The notes: a model not told the origin generated them from the sequence alone. A stretch of 25,268 bases of DNA from JAATFY01 sp049276515 (GCA_049276515.1 JBASWO010000082.1:1-25268), one strand, 5' to 3'. Counted from the stretch's first letter, positions 15,861 through 23,381 are shown. Made by a program: numbers and translations.

Positions 15861-16891
15861 ATTTTGAATTGATGGACGAATTGAACGAGTTCGGCCACAT
15901 GTTCGGGTGGCGTTTCTGGAACAACGCCATGACCTAAATTAACGATATGCGTGGATCCAAAAGTTGTCATGATTTTTTCTAAAGCACGTTTCATTTCATC
16001 CCCACCTTTCACAAGGAGGTGTGGATCAAGATTGCCCTGCAAGGGTTTGATGTTCTGCAATTGGGTTTTAGCAAAATCGATTGGCAGATTATAATCAATG
16101 CTCATCGCATCAATACCTGTTGCTTGAATATATTTCTTATAATCCTCTGCTGACGCTTCGCGCGGAAAACCGATGATAGGGATATGGGGATATTTTTGCT
16201 TGATTTTATTGATCAATTCACGCGTTGGAGCAATCACCCAACGTTCAAAATCAGCGCCCTTTAGAAGCCCGGCATGACTATCAAAGATTTGGAGGACTTC
16301 AGCGCCCGCTAAAATTTGTTGTTCAAGATAAAGCGCGCTAGCGTCTACGAGAGTTGCAACCAGCTTCGACAGTAGGTCGGTTTTTTCGCTCGCCCAGAGC
16401 TTTGAAGTTGCGAAAGCAGTCTTGCTCGTACCATCGATCATATAGCACGCCACGGTCCACGGCGCGCCGCAGAAACCGATAAGAGCTGTTGTATCATTAA
16501 GTTCGCTTTTGACTCGATCTAATGTCTCAAAGACAGGTAATAACTTATCGTTTTTATAATTCAGTCTCTGAACTGCATTTTCATCAGTTATTTTATCGAG
16601 AACTGGTCCCTCGCCTTCACGAAATTCCAGTTTTACGCCCAAAGCCATGGGCACCAGCAAAATATCAGCAAATAAAATTGCAGCATCAAATCCAAAACGA
16701 CGAATAGGCTGCAAAGTAATTTCTGTTGCCCAGTCAGGTGTCAAACATAAATTAAGAAAATTTTTAGCTTCTGATCGTAAAGCTCTATATTCCGGCAGAT
16801 AACGTCCAGCTTGGCGCATAAGCCAAACGGGTCTGACATCTGGTTTGGATCGCTTTAGAACTTGAAGGATAGGCTTCTCAATTTTACTCAC
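15857..16891 (-). CDS. hemE: Uroporphyrinogen decarboxylase
   Basis: 344 residues. Decarboxylates the four acetate side chains of uroporphyrinogen III to give coproporphyrinogen III. Signatures are RPVWLMRQAGRYLPEYR (20-36), which carries substrate-binding Arg residues, LFADILLVPMALG with the catalytic-type Asp, GFCGAPWTVACYMIDG and GNLDP near the C-terminus. The start is a GTG at 16891, since no in-frame ATG gives the conserved N-terminus; the ribosome site is only a weak GGA. It is the first gene of hemE-hemH-hemJ, directly flanking the putative replication origin. Confidence 0.97.
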   Translation of the reverse strand: MSKIEKPILQVLKRSKPDVRPVWLMRQAGRYLPEYRALRSEAKNFLNLCLTPDWATEITLQPIRRFGFDAAILFADILLVPMALGVKLEFREGEGPVLDKITDENAVQRLNYKNDKLLPVFETLDRVKSELNDTTALIGFCGAPWTVACYMIDGTSKTAFATSKLWASEKTDLLSKLVATLVDASALYLEQQILAGAEVLQIFDSHAGLLKGADFERWVIAPTRELINKIKQKYPHIPIIGFPREASAEDYKKYIQATGIDAMSIDYNLPIDFAKTQLQNIKPLQGNLDPHLLVKGGDEMKRALEKIMTTFGSTHIVNLGHGVVPETPPEHVAELVQFVHQFKI

Positions 16892-16940
16892 GTCTTTTTT
16901 CCAATCTTATTTATTAAGTAAGTAGTAGTGGTAGTTGGTA

Positions 16941-16970
16941 GGCCATTTAACGGGGATAAAATTTATGGCC
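16941..16970. repeat. Inverted repeat GGCCAT/ATGGCC flanking a DnaA-like box
   Basis: GGCCAT at 16941-16946 and ATGGCC at 16965-16970 are perfect 6-bp arms with an 18-bp centre that contains the 16951-16959 box and AT-rich flanks. Confidence 0.5.
16951..16959 (-). promoter_or_regulatory. DnaA-box-like site TTATCCCCG
   Basis: Minus-strand TTATCCCCG, two mismatches to TTATCCACA. It lies inside the GGCCAT inverted repeat and upstream of hemE, so DnaA here could also influence hemE. Confidence 0.5.
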
Positions 16971-17041
16971 TGTTTTGGAATTTTTTTACAGACTTTATTC
17001 CACAAGCCTTCTTTTAATCTCCCAAGAATACTATTGTTGAA

Positions 17042-17063
17042 AAGCCCTTTATTATTAGGGTTT
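17042..17063. repeat. Hairpin-forming inverted repeat inside the putative oriC
   Basis: AAGCCCT and AGGGTTT (one G-T pair) flank an 8-nt all-A/T loop. It lies between converging DnaA-like sites; no good T-tract follows on either strand, so a terminator role is doubtful. Confidence 0.4.
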
Positions 17064-17110
17064 CTTAGCTTTTCTACACCTGTGAATTACTGGGACAAGT
17101 GATTTTATAA

Positions 17111-17119
17111 TTATCCCCA
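17111..17119 (+). promoter_or_regulatory. DnaA-box-like site TTATCCCCA
   Basis: TTATCCCCA differs from the DnaA consensus TTATCCACA at one base. It is preceded by an AT-only stretch (17103-17114), a typical setting next to an unwinding element. Confidence 0.6.
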
Positions 17120-17209
17120 TAGACCAGAGAGGGGTGAAGCCAATCTGCACACAAATTTTTGTTTGTGAATGAATATGGCATGACAGGCATAAGAATGGCA
17201 GGATGTGAA

Positions 17210-17238
17210 TTGAGCCTTATTTATCCCCGCCTTTAAAT
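17210..17238 (+). promoter_or_regulatory. Candidate promoter of the DUF299-aroE-coaE-dnaQ operon
   Basis: TTGAGC (17210-17215), 17-bp spacer, TTAAAT (17233-17238), each four of six to consensus. The spacer contains a TTATCCCCG DnaA-like box (17221-17229), and another lies at the expected transcription start, so DnaA could repress it. The leader would be only about 10 nt. Confidence 0.35.
17221..17229 (+). promoter_or_regulatory. DnaA-box-like site TTATCCCCG
   Basis: Same 9-mer as the minus-strand site at 16951-16959. The two copies face each other across the putative origin. Confidence 0.5.
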
Positions 17239-17243
17239 TGGAC

Positions 17244-17252
17244 TGTGCATAG
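17244..17252 (-). promoter_or_regulatory. DnaA-box-like site CTATGCACA
   Basis: Minus-strand CTATGCACA, one mismatch to the relaxed box TTATNCACA. It ends 3 bp before the ATG at 17256. Confidence 0.45.
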
Positions 17253-17255
17253 ATT

Positions 17256-18104
17256 ATGGACGTGAAGCACCACATTCATCTGGTCTCAGACGCAACGGGC
17301 GAGACTATTAATAATATGGCGCGCGCCTGCATTGCTCAATTTGATACTATTAAGCCACAAGAACATTTCTGGAGTTTGGTTCGCACGCCGCGCCAGTTAG
17401 ATATGGTGATGGAGGGTATTCGGCAATGGCCGGGCCTCGTGCTTTACACATTTGTTGATGAAAATTTACGCCGGCGCCTCGAAGAATTTTGTCGTGTTCA
17501 GAACATCACAAACATTTCTGTGCTTGATCCTGTTTTAGAAGCTATGGCCAAACATTTTGGCATGTTGGCGGCGCATGCGCCCGGTAAACAGCATGCTTTA
17601 GATGCAGAATATTTTGCACGTATTGATGCCATGGATTATGCCCTCTCCCAAGATGATGGGCATGGTATGGAAAAACTCGCTGAAGCGGATGTCATCATTC
17701 TTGGGGTTTCACGCACATCCAAAACCCCAACCTGCATCTATTTAGCTAATCGCGGGATTAAAGCTGGCAATATCCCCCTCATCCCAGGCCATCCCTTGCC
17801 TATGGAACTCTTAAAGCTCGAAAAACCTATTATTGTGGGTCTGACAAAGGATCCTGATAGTCTTGTCGAAATACGTCGAAATCGCCTGCATTTACTGCAA
17901 CAAAATGAACAAACCAACTATATAGATCCCGAGAAAGTACGGGACGAAGTTCAAGAAGCCAGACGCTTTTTTACACGCATTGCCTGCCCCGTTATAGATG
18001 TGACGCGTCGTTCAATTGAAGAAACCGCCGCAGAGATTATGATGCTTCTGAATAAACGAGCCCTTGAAAAAGAAATCCAGAAAGAAAATCAAAAGCAACC
18101 ATGA
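17256..18104 (+). CDS. Pyruvate phosphate dikinase / PEP synthase regulatory protein (DUF299)
   Basis: 282-residue DUF299 kinase/pyrophosphorylase. Family members reversibly phosphorylate a Thr of pyruvate phosphate dikinase (or PEP synthase) using ADP and remove it with phosphate, switching pyruvate/PEP interconversion. Signatures are the N-terminal HLVSDATGET (8-17) and the nucleotide-binding loop ILGVSRTSKTPTC (148-160), followed by LIPGHPLP and GLTKDPDSL. Which kinase it controls cannot be told from the window. The ATG at 17256 has no convincing ribosome site, so the mRNA may be very short-leadered. Its stop overlaps aroE by 4 nt. A homologue flanks the origin in Caulobacter and Rickettsia. 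Confidence 0.95.
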   Translation: MDVKHHIHLVSDATGETINNMARACIAQFDTIKPQEHFWSLVRTPRQLDMVMEGIRQWPGLVLYTFVDENLRRRLEEFCRVQNITNISVLDPVLEAMAKHFGMLAAHAPGKQHALDAEYFARIDAMDYALSQDDGHGMEKLAEADVIILGVSRTSKTPTCIYLANRGIKAGNIPLIPGHPLPMELLKLEKPIIVGLTKDPDSLVEIRRNRLHLLQQNEQTNYIDPEKVRDEVQEARRFFTRIACPVIDVTRRSIEETAAEIMMLLNKRALEKEIQKENQKQP

Positions 18105-18922
18105 GTATTTTGAAAAAAGCTGCAGTGATGGGATGGCCCATTGAGCATTCGCTCTCACCCAAGCTGCATCAATATTGGCTCACAACCTATAAGAGTGAAG
18201 GCTCCTATGAGGCCTTAGCTGTTGAGCCAGAAAAACTTAAAGAAGAAGTGAGGGCTCTGGCGCAGAAAGGTTTTGCGGGCGTCAATCTAACTGTTCCCCA
18301 TAAAGAAGCAGCTCTCAAGTTGGTTGATCGCTTGGATGAAGCCGCCATACGCGTTGGCGCCGTGAACACAATCGTTGTTCATGCTGACGGAACGCTCGAG
18401 GGGCGCAATACGGATGTCTATGGCTTTATGCAAAATCTTTTAGCGGCGGGCACGAATGTAAAAAATAAAATTGTTGTTGTTTTGGGCGCCGGTGGTGCTG
18501 CACGGGCAGCTATTGTTGGGTTGCAAGATGCGGGTGCCAAAGAAATTCGCCTTATCAACAGAACATCTGCACGTGCGGCGCTTTTAGCCAAAGAGTTTGG
18601 TGCACCCCTCAAAGTTTTCTCTTGGGGCGATGACGCAGCGCTGGATGGTGCAGATTTGCTAATTAATGCCACATCTCTTGGTCTGAAGGGCCAGCCTCCC
18701 CTCGATATCAAACTTGATCATTTGCCATTATCTGCTGTTGTAACGGATATGGTTTATGTTCCGCTTGAGACGGATTTAATCAAACGAGCTAAAGCGCGCG
18801 GTCATAAAACAATCGATGGTCTTGGTATGCTTTTGCATCAAGCGCGCCCCGCCTTTCATGCTTTCTTTGGCGTGGATCCAGACGTAACACTTGAATTGCG
18901 TCAGCATGTGTTGCGTTCATGA
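18101..18922 (+). CDS. aroE: Shikimate dehydrogenase
   Basis: 273 residues. NADPH-dependent reduction of 3-dehydroshikimate to shikimate in the aromatic amino-acid pathway. Substrate-site blocks are HSLSP (16-20), NLTVPHK with catalytic Lys68, GAVNT (86-90) and GRNTDVYGF with Asp105. The nucleotide-binding GAGGAARA is at 129-136 and NRTSARA follows for the NADPH phosphate. The C-terminal DGLGMLLHQ block is present. Starts overlap on both sides by 4 nt (ATGA), so it is in the middle of a coupled operon. The maf gene, often found between the DUF299 gene and aroE in alphaproteobacteria, is absent. Confidence 0.97.
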   Translation: MSILKKAAVMGWPIEHSLSPKLHQYWLTTYKSEGSYEALAVEPEKLKEEVRALAQKGFAGVNLTVPHKEAALKLVDRLDEAAIRVGAVNTIVVHADGTLEGRNTDVYGFMQNLLAAGTNVKNKIVVVLGAGGAARAAIVGLQDAGAKEIRLINRTSARAALLAKEFGAPLKVFSWGDDAALDGADLLINATSLGLKGQPPLDIKLDHLPLSAVVTDMVYVPLETDLIKRAKARGHKTIDGLGMLLHQARPAFHAFFGVDPDVTLELRQHVLRS

Positions 18923-19512
18923 AGAAACAAATTGTCATTGGGCTTACGGGCACTATCGGAATGGGAAAAAGTACAGCCGCAAAAATTTTGCGGGGTTTTG
19001 GTTTTCCAGTTTATGACGCGGATAAATCTGTTCATCAATTGTTACGTAAGGGCGGTAGAGCCGTTCAATCTGTAGGCACATTATTTCCCGAAGCCTTAAA
19101 GCGTGGCGCTATCGATCGCACAATTGTTGCGCGGTCTGTTTTTCATGATGCCGTGCGCTTAAAAAAGCTTGAGCAAATCCTTCATCCTTTGGTGCGTGAT
19201 ATTGAAAATAATTTTCTCAAAAAGAATAAGCGCCACAGGGCCGTTATTCTTGAAATCCCACTTCTTTTCGAGACCGGCGCTGAAAAGCGCTGTGATTTTA
19301 CCATTTGTGTTACGGCACCACGTGATGTGCAGATGCGCCGCGTTCTACAACGCAAAGGCATGACGGCGACCAAACTGAGGGCCATTTTAAAGAGACAAAT
19401 GAGTGATAGACAGAAGCGTAAAAAGGCTGATTATATTGTGGATACAGGCACAAATTTGAAGAATACCAAAGCGCATTTAAAAGCTCTTTTGATTGATCAA
19501 GGATTGATGTGA
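18919..19512 (+). CDS. coaE: Dephospho-CoA kinase
   Basis: 197 residues. Phosphorylates the ribose 3'-hydroxyl of dephospho-CoA, the final step of coenzyme A synthesis. The P-loop GTIGMGKST is at 11-19 and DADKSVHQL (33-41) is the conserved acceptor-site motif. EIPLLFE (about 112-118) and a QMRRVLQRKG lid segment follow. Length is normal. The start overlaps aroE by 4 nt, and its TGA shares one base with the dnaQ ATG (TGATG). Confidence 0.97.
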   Translation: MKKQIVIGLTGTIGMGKSTAAKILRGFGFPVYDADKSVHQLLRKGGRAVQSVGTLFPEALKRGAIDRTIVARSVFHDAVRLKKLEQILHPLVRDIENNFLKKNKRHRAVILEIPLLFETGAEKRCDFTICVTAPRDVQMRRVLQRKGMTATKLRAILKRQMSDRQKRKKADYIVDTGTNLKNTKAHLKALLIDQGLM

Positions 19513-20192
19513 TGCGTGAAATTATTTTTGATACAGAAACCACGGGGCTTGATCCCCTTCAAGGTCATCGCGTTGTTGAAATTGGTTGTGTTGAATTAAT
19601 CAACCACATGCCAACGGGCCGTACCTATCAGGCCTATCTCAACCCAGAGCGTGAGATGCCAACCGAAGCCTCAATGGTGCATGGTTTGACGGATGAGTTT
19701 CTAGCCAAGCAACCCATCTTTGCCGAAGTTGTCGAACAGTTTCTCGAATTTATCGGTGATGCTCCACTTGTGGCCCATAACGCTAATTTCGATATGAACT
19801 TTATCAACGCCGAACTCTCGCGCACGGGTTTTCCGCGTCTACCTTTGCACCGCGCCATAGATACAGTGATGATGGCGCGCAAAATGTTTCCAGGAGCGCC
19901 TGCGTCACTTGATGCTTTATGCAAACGTTTTGGTGTTGATACATCGAACCGTCAGTTGCACGGAGCCCTGCTTGATGCGCGTCTTCTGGCTGATGTCTAT
20001 CTAGAGTTACGTGGTGGCCGGCAACCCGATCTTGCCATTACAACGACGGCGGTTGCTGAAGATATATCTTCAGATGATATTCAGAAACGCGAACATCGCG
20101 CGGCACGCACACATCTTGCAAGTGACGAGGAGCTAAAGGCGCACGAAGCGTTTTTGGCGCAAATTAAAGAGCCGCTCTGGAAGCGAGCTTAG
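19512..20192 (+). CDS. dnaQ: DNA polymerase III epsilon subunit (3'-5' proofreading exonuclease)
   Basis: 226 residues from the ATG at 19512; the GTG one codon earlier is possible but less typical. DEDDh exonuclease with Asp7 and Glu9 (FDTETTG), Asp94 (HNANFDMNF), His150 and Asp155 (LHGALLDARLLADVYLEL), so all five catalytic residues are present. The exonuclease domain ends near residue 170; the C-terminal tail of about 55 residues should bind the polymerase alpha subunit. It is the last gene of the operon starting at 17256. Its TAG overlaps the TAA of the convergent hydrolase gene by 4 nt. Confidence 0.97.
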   Translation: MREIIFDTETTGLDPLQGHRVVEIGCVELINHMPTGRTYQAYLNPEREMPTEASMVHGLTDEFLAKQPIFAEVVEQFLEFIGDAPLVAHNANFDMNFINAELSRTGFPRLPLHRAIDTVMMARKMFPGAPASLDALCKRFGVDTSNRQLHGALLDARLLADVYLELRGGRQPDLAITTTAVAEDISSDDIQKREHRAARTHLASDEELKAHEAFLAQIKEPLWKRA

Positions 20193-20887
20193 CCCTGTAA
20201 ATAACGCGCGAAAAGCTCAGCTGTTCTCGTATTGGCGAGATCAGCAGCAGTTTGATTAAAATTCTGTCCGCCGGTTCGCGCAAAGGCGTGATCAACGCCT
20301 TCATATATATGGACTGTAATAGCAGGATTGCGTGCGACAGATTTCACAATCTTCTCGCGCACTTGTGGGCTAACAAATTTGTCCTGCGCAGCCATATGTA
20401 AAAGTGTTGGCATACGAATGTCATGAACTTCATCAAGATATTTATCGAGCTCAACACCATAATAGCTCGCGGTTGCATCAACATCGCTGCGTGTCGCCAT
20501 AAGAAAAGCGAGCTTACCGCCTAAGCAATAACCAACGGCTCCAACTTTACCGCTACAGCCTTTCATGGCACGAACATGGGCAAGCGTTGAGAGAAGATCG
20601 CGTACACCAGCTTCAATATCAAAGGCTTTGTAAAGCTCGAAAGCGCGGTCCCATTCTTGGGGCGTTTTATCTGTCAGTTGAACGCCGGGTTGCTGCCGCC
20701 AGAATAAATCAGGGCATACGGCTATGTAGCCTTTGGCAGCGAAATCATCGCAAACTTGTCTCATCACGGCATTGACGCCAAAAATTTCTTGGCAGACGAC
20801 AAGGCCGGGTCCATTGCCGCTCGCTGGCATGGCGCAATAAGCGCTGAATTCTTTGCCTTCGAGGGATTTAATCTTGATATCGGGCAT
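20189..20887 (-). CDS. Dienelactone hydrolase family protein
   Basis: 232 residues with the cysteine-type triad of dienelactone hydrolases: Cys121 in GYCLGG, Asp169 in AAQDKFV and His200 in GVDHAFAR, plus the triad-assisting Glu34 in QEIFG. In characterised enzymes this opens dienelactone in chlorocatechol breakdown, but chromosomal copies outside such clusters often have other carboxylesterase roles, and no catechol genes are near. The ATG at 20887 has AGGAG 7 nt upstream. No signal peptide is visible. It is divergent from the DUF6489-like gene and convergent with dnaQ. Confidence 0.93.
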   Translation of the reverse strand: MPDIKIKSLEGKEFSAYCAMPASGNGPGLVVCQEIFGVNAVMRQVCDDFAAKGYIAVCPDLFWRQQPGVQLTDKTPQEWDRAFELYKAFDIEAGVRDLLSTLAHVRAMKGCSGKVGAVGYCLGGKLAFLMATRSDVDATASYYGVELDKYLDEVHDIRMPTLLHMAAQDKFVSPQVREKIVKSVARNPAITVHIYEGVDHAFARTGGQNFNQTAADLANTRTAELFARYLQG

Positions 20888-20934
20888 TTAAGGTCTCCTG
20901 AAGCAGGGCCGCAGGTTAAGCATATCTTCCTTAC

Positions 20935-20963
20935 TTGGCAATGCCGCACCGATTGGCTATTAG
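20935..20963 (+). promoter_or_regulatory. Candidate promoter of the DUF6489-like/ferredoxin unit
   Basis: TTGGCA (20935-20940), 17-bp spacer, TATTAG (20958-20963), about 30 bp before the ATG at 20995. It lies in the 107-bp divergent gap, which holds the dienelactone hydrolase ribosome site on the other strand. Confidence 0.4.
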
Positions 20964-20994
20964 CCATGGGTATACTTCATTTTTGAGGTGCCCA

Positions 20995-21288
20995 ATGAAA
21001 GTCACGGTCAACGTCGATTGCACACCCGAAGAGGCGCGCGCCTTTATGGGCCTTCCTGATGTTCAGCCTATGCAAGAGGCTCTCATGAAAGAGCTTGAGC
21101 AACGGTTGAGAGAAAATATTCAGGCCATGAATCCAGAAACCATGGTGAATACTTGGCTACCAGCAAGCATTCAGGGTGCTGAGCAATTACAGAAAATGTT
21201 CTGGACGCAGGTTCAGCAAACCATGTCGGGTGTTACGGGTGCTGCCACCAATGCCATGAATAATTTTTCTGAGCGCAAAGCTAAATAA
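20995..21288 (+). CDS. DUF6489-like small protein
   Basis: 98 residues from the ATG at 20995, with AGGTG about 5 nt upstream; an in-frame start at 20935 adds residues unlike the family and is rejected. The N-terminus, MKVTVNVDCTPEEARAFMGL, matches a conserved alphaproteobacterial family that I recall as DUF6489 (from memory, not searched). The rest is helical, with many Gln, Glu and Met and no TM segment. Function is unknown. Its stop and the next start share one base (TAATG), so it is coupled to the ferredoxin. Confidence 0.85.
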   Translation: MKVTVNVDCTPEEARAFMGLPDVQPMQEALMKELEQRLRENIQAMNPETMVNTWLPASIQGAEQLQKMFWTQVQQTMSGVTGAATNAMNNFSERKAK

Positions 21289-21617
21289 TGAGTTCTGATC
21301 ATCCGCACTATTATAAAGCGCATATTTTTTGCTGCACCAATCAACGTGCGCCTGGGCATAAACGCGGATGCTGTGCCGAAAAAGGCGCTGAAGATTTGCG
21401 CAACTACATGAAAAAACGCGCCAAAGAATTGGGCCTATCGGATATACGCGTTAATAATGCGGGGTGCCTTGATCGGTGCGAGCTTGGTCCTTGCATCGTG
21501 ATTTATCCCGAAGGCACCTGGTATGCACCCAAAAACCAAGCTGATATTGATGAGATTCTAACTACGCATCTGCAACAGGGGCAACGCGTAACAAGGTTAA
21601 TGCTGCCACCGACATAA
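21288..21617 (+). CDS. Thioredoxin-like (2Fe-2S) ferredoxin
   Basis: 109 residues. Small thioredoxin-fold ferredoxin with cysteines at 15/16, 28/29, 60, 64 and 69. The usual ligand pattern is an early Cys, a second about 12 later, then Cx3C, here C60-LDR-C64 in NNAGCLDRCELGP. This matches stand-alone 2Fe-2S proteins of the NuoE/Shethna-related type, probably a cytoplasmic electron carrier of unknown partner. It overlaps the preceding gene by 1 nt. Confidence 0.92.
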   Translation: MSSDHPHYYKAHIFCCTNQRAPGHKRGCCAEKGAEDLRNYMKKRAKELGLSDIRVNNAGCLDRCELGPCIVIYPEGTWYAPKNQADIDEILTTHLQQGQRVTRLMLPPT

Positions 21618-21683
21618 ATGATTTTTTATTTTCAATTTTTATAGCTAGGGTTAGTCATTCTCGAGATAGATAGATTTATTCAT

Positions 21684-21905
21684 ATGCAAGAAAAGCCAGA
21701 CCAGCTCCGCACAGATTTCATCCTCACCAGAACCGAGGTCACATCGGGTCTTTTTAATGAAGAACCTGAAGTTACAGATTCTTTGGCATTTCTAAGTGAG
21801 TTGAGCGGCGTGCATTCAGAAACCTTCTTGAGACAGGTGCCCGACCTACATAGTCGTCCAGACGATTGGAGTCCCGTGGTTCGCGGCAAACATACGCCGA
21901 GCTAA
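21684..21905 (+). CDS. Orphan small ORF, hypothetical
   Basis: 73 codons from the ATG at 21684, between the ferredoxin gene and mnmE. The peptide is hydrophilic and acidic in its first half (Thr, Glu, Ser, Leu-rich) with no Cys, TM or signal segment. I recognise no family. The ribosome site is weak and the upstream 66 bp is AT-rich. A minus-strand frame covers almost the same bases (21680-21889) and is a plausible shadow. Codon choice looks like the neighbours, so I lean toward a real gene in this direction. Confidence 0.45.
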   Translation: MQEKPDQLRTDFILTRTEVTSGLFNEEPEVTDSLAFLSELSGVHSETFLRQVPDLHSRPDDWSPVVRGKHTPS

Positions 21906-21942
21906 GGTTTCTTTTCTTAGTTTTTTCCTCTAGACTTCTTCT

Positions 21943-23277
21943 ATGTCTAAAGATCAAACCATATTCGCCCTTGCAAGTGCCCCTGGTCGTGGCGGCGTCG
22001 CCGTTTTTCGTATCTCAGGCCCTGATGCACGCAAAGGTGTAACTAGTCTTTGCAAACCAAACGATGTGCCCAAAGCACGCGAAGTTACTCTACGTAAAAT
22101 ACATCATCCTAAAACGGGCGAACTGATTGATCGTGCTCTCGTTCTCTTTTTTGAAGCACCCAACAGTTTTACAGGTGAAGATGTTGTCGAGTTTCACCTG
22201 CATGGCGGCAGAGCTATTGCCAACGCAATGAGCGAATGCCTGCGCAGTATAAGTAATTTTCGTATGGCAGAGCCTGGCGAATTTAGCCGGCGTGCTTTTG
22301 AAAATAACAAAATGGATTTAACGGAAGCTGAAGCCATTGCCGATCTTGTGAATGCTGAGACGGATGCGCAGCGCAGACAAGCCTTGCGTCAGATGGAAGG
22401 CGCTCTTGGCCAGCTCTATGAGAATTGGCGGGCACGGTTGATCAAATCCCTCGCCTATCTCGAAGCTGCCATTGATTTTTCAGACGAAGATTTGCCGCAA
22501 GAAACGCTCAATAAACAAACGAGCGAATTGGGTAATCTCGCGCAGGAAATCTCTCAGCATTTAGACGACGGTCATCGTGGCGAGCGTTTACGTGATGGTT
22601 TTTCGATTGCCATTTTAGGAAAACCAAATGCGGGTAAATCTAGTCTTTTAAATGCATTGGCACGCCGTGATGCAGCGATTGTGTCATCTACCGCTGGAAC
22701 CACGCGTGATGTGATCGAAACACATTTAGATTTGGGCGGGTATCCCGTCACACTTGCTGATACAGCCGGACTCAGAGAAAGTGCTGATGCCATTGAGAAT
22801 GAAGGTATCCGCCGTGCCCTCAAACGCGCTGAGCAAGCAGATTTAAAATTACTGGTATTCGATGGGGCTGTTTGGCCGCAGCGTGATGCCGAGACATCAA
22901 AATTGATGGATCAAAATGCAATTGCCATCGTCAATAAATCAGATCTGACAAAAACGCGTTTGCCTGAAGACGATCATGAATATTTATTTGTCTCAGCAAA
23001 AACAGGTGATGGTATCCACACTTTACTTGATCGCCTACTCAAAGAAATCGATGTGCGTTTTGCAGAGACGGGCCAGCCCCCTTTAACGCGCGCACGTCAC
23101 CGTGAAGCACTTGAAGAAGCCGTACAGCATTTGACCCGTTCTTTAACGGCTGAGGGCGCTGAATTAAGGGCTGAAGATGTAAGGCTTTCCATGCGAGCCT
23201 TGGGCCGCATCACGGGACGCGTTGATGTCGAAGACCTTCTCGATGTCATTTTCCGTGACTTTTGCATTGGAAAATAA
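21943..23277 (+). CDS. mnmE: tRNA uridine-5-carboxymethylaminomethyl synthesis GTPase MnmE
   Basis: 444 residues. With MnmG it makes the cmnm5U wobble modification. The N-terminal folate-binding domain starts at IFALASAPGRGGVAVFRISG (7-26) and has the HLHGG block (85-89). Within a helical domain sits the G domain: G1 GKPNAGKS (226-233), G2 TAGTTRD (250-256), G3 DTAG (273-276) and G4 NKSD (331-334). The protein ends FCIGK, the catalytic C-x-G-K motif. There is no good ribosome site. The mnmG, rsmG and parAB genes that commonly follow mnmE in alphaproteobacteria are not downstream here. Confidence 0.98.
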   Translation: MSKDQTIFALASAPGRGGVAVFRISGPDARKGVTSLCKPNDVPKAREVTLRKIHHPKTGELIDRALVLFFEAPNSFTGEDVVEFHLHGGRAIANAMSECLRSISNFRMAEPGEFSRRAFENNKMDLTEAEAIADLVNAETDAQRRQALRQMEGALGQLYENWRARLIKSLAYLEAAIDFSDEDLPQETLNKQTSELGNLAQEISQHLDDGHRGERLRDGFSIAILGKPNAGKSSLLNALARRDAAIVSSTAGTTRDVIETHLDLGGYPVTLADTAGLRESADAIENEGIRRALKRAEQADLKLLVFDGAVWPQRDAETSKLMDQNAIAIVNKSDLTKTRLPEDDHEYLFVSAKTGDGIHTLLDRLLKEIDVRFAETGQPPLTRARHREALEEAVQHLTRSLTAEGAELRAEDVRLSMRALGRITGRVDVEDLLDVIFRDFCIGK

Positions 23278-23353
23278 AGACTTTTTTTGATTAAGGCGTC
23301 ATGCCGTTAACCAGAATTCTTAAGAGATCCATGAAAGCAATACACCCTCTGGT

Positions 23354-23381
23354 ATGCCGGCTTTTTCCGGCGTAGCTTTTT
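23354..23381 (+). terminator. Intrinsic terminator after mnmE
   Basis: ATGCCGG (23354-23360) pairs with CCGGCGT (23367-23373) with one wobble, a 6-nt loop and a run of five Ts at 23377-23381. An apparent ATG at 23354 lies inside the stem, which argues that the next gene starts later. Confidence 0.7.

Larger units (their letters stand above)
16892..17255 (+). other. Putative chromosomal replication origin (oriC)
   Basis: A 364-bp non-coding, AT-rich gap between divergent hemE and the DUF299 regulator. This is the position of the experimentally defined Caulobacter origin and of the origin assigned in Rickettsia. It holds TTATCCCC(A/G) 9-mers at 16951 (minus), 17111 and 17221 (plus), each one or two bases from the DnaA box TTATCCACA. 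There is also CTATGCACA on the minus strand (17252-17244) and weaker 7/9 matches at 16996-17004, 17081-17089 and 17164-17172. AT-rich runs (about 16956-17000 and 17030-17075) could be unwinding regions. Genes on both sides run away from it. I saw no exact CtrA site (TTAA-N7-TTAA). Confidence 0.75.

Noticed and set aside
17042..17063. Hairpin in the hemE-DUF299 gap as a terminator
   Set aside because: No gene ends there and no proper T-tract follows; kept only as a repeat in the putative origin.
16892..17255. CtrA binding sites (TTAA-N7-TTAA) in the putative origin
   Set aside because: All four TTAA occurrences checked lack a second half-site at the right spacing.
21680..21889. 69-codon minus-strand frame opposite the orphan ORF
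   Set aside because: Arg/Ser-rich shadow composition with no better start signal than the plus-strand frame.
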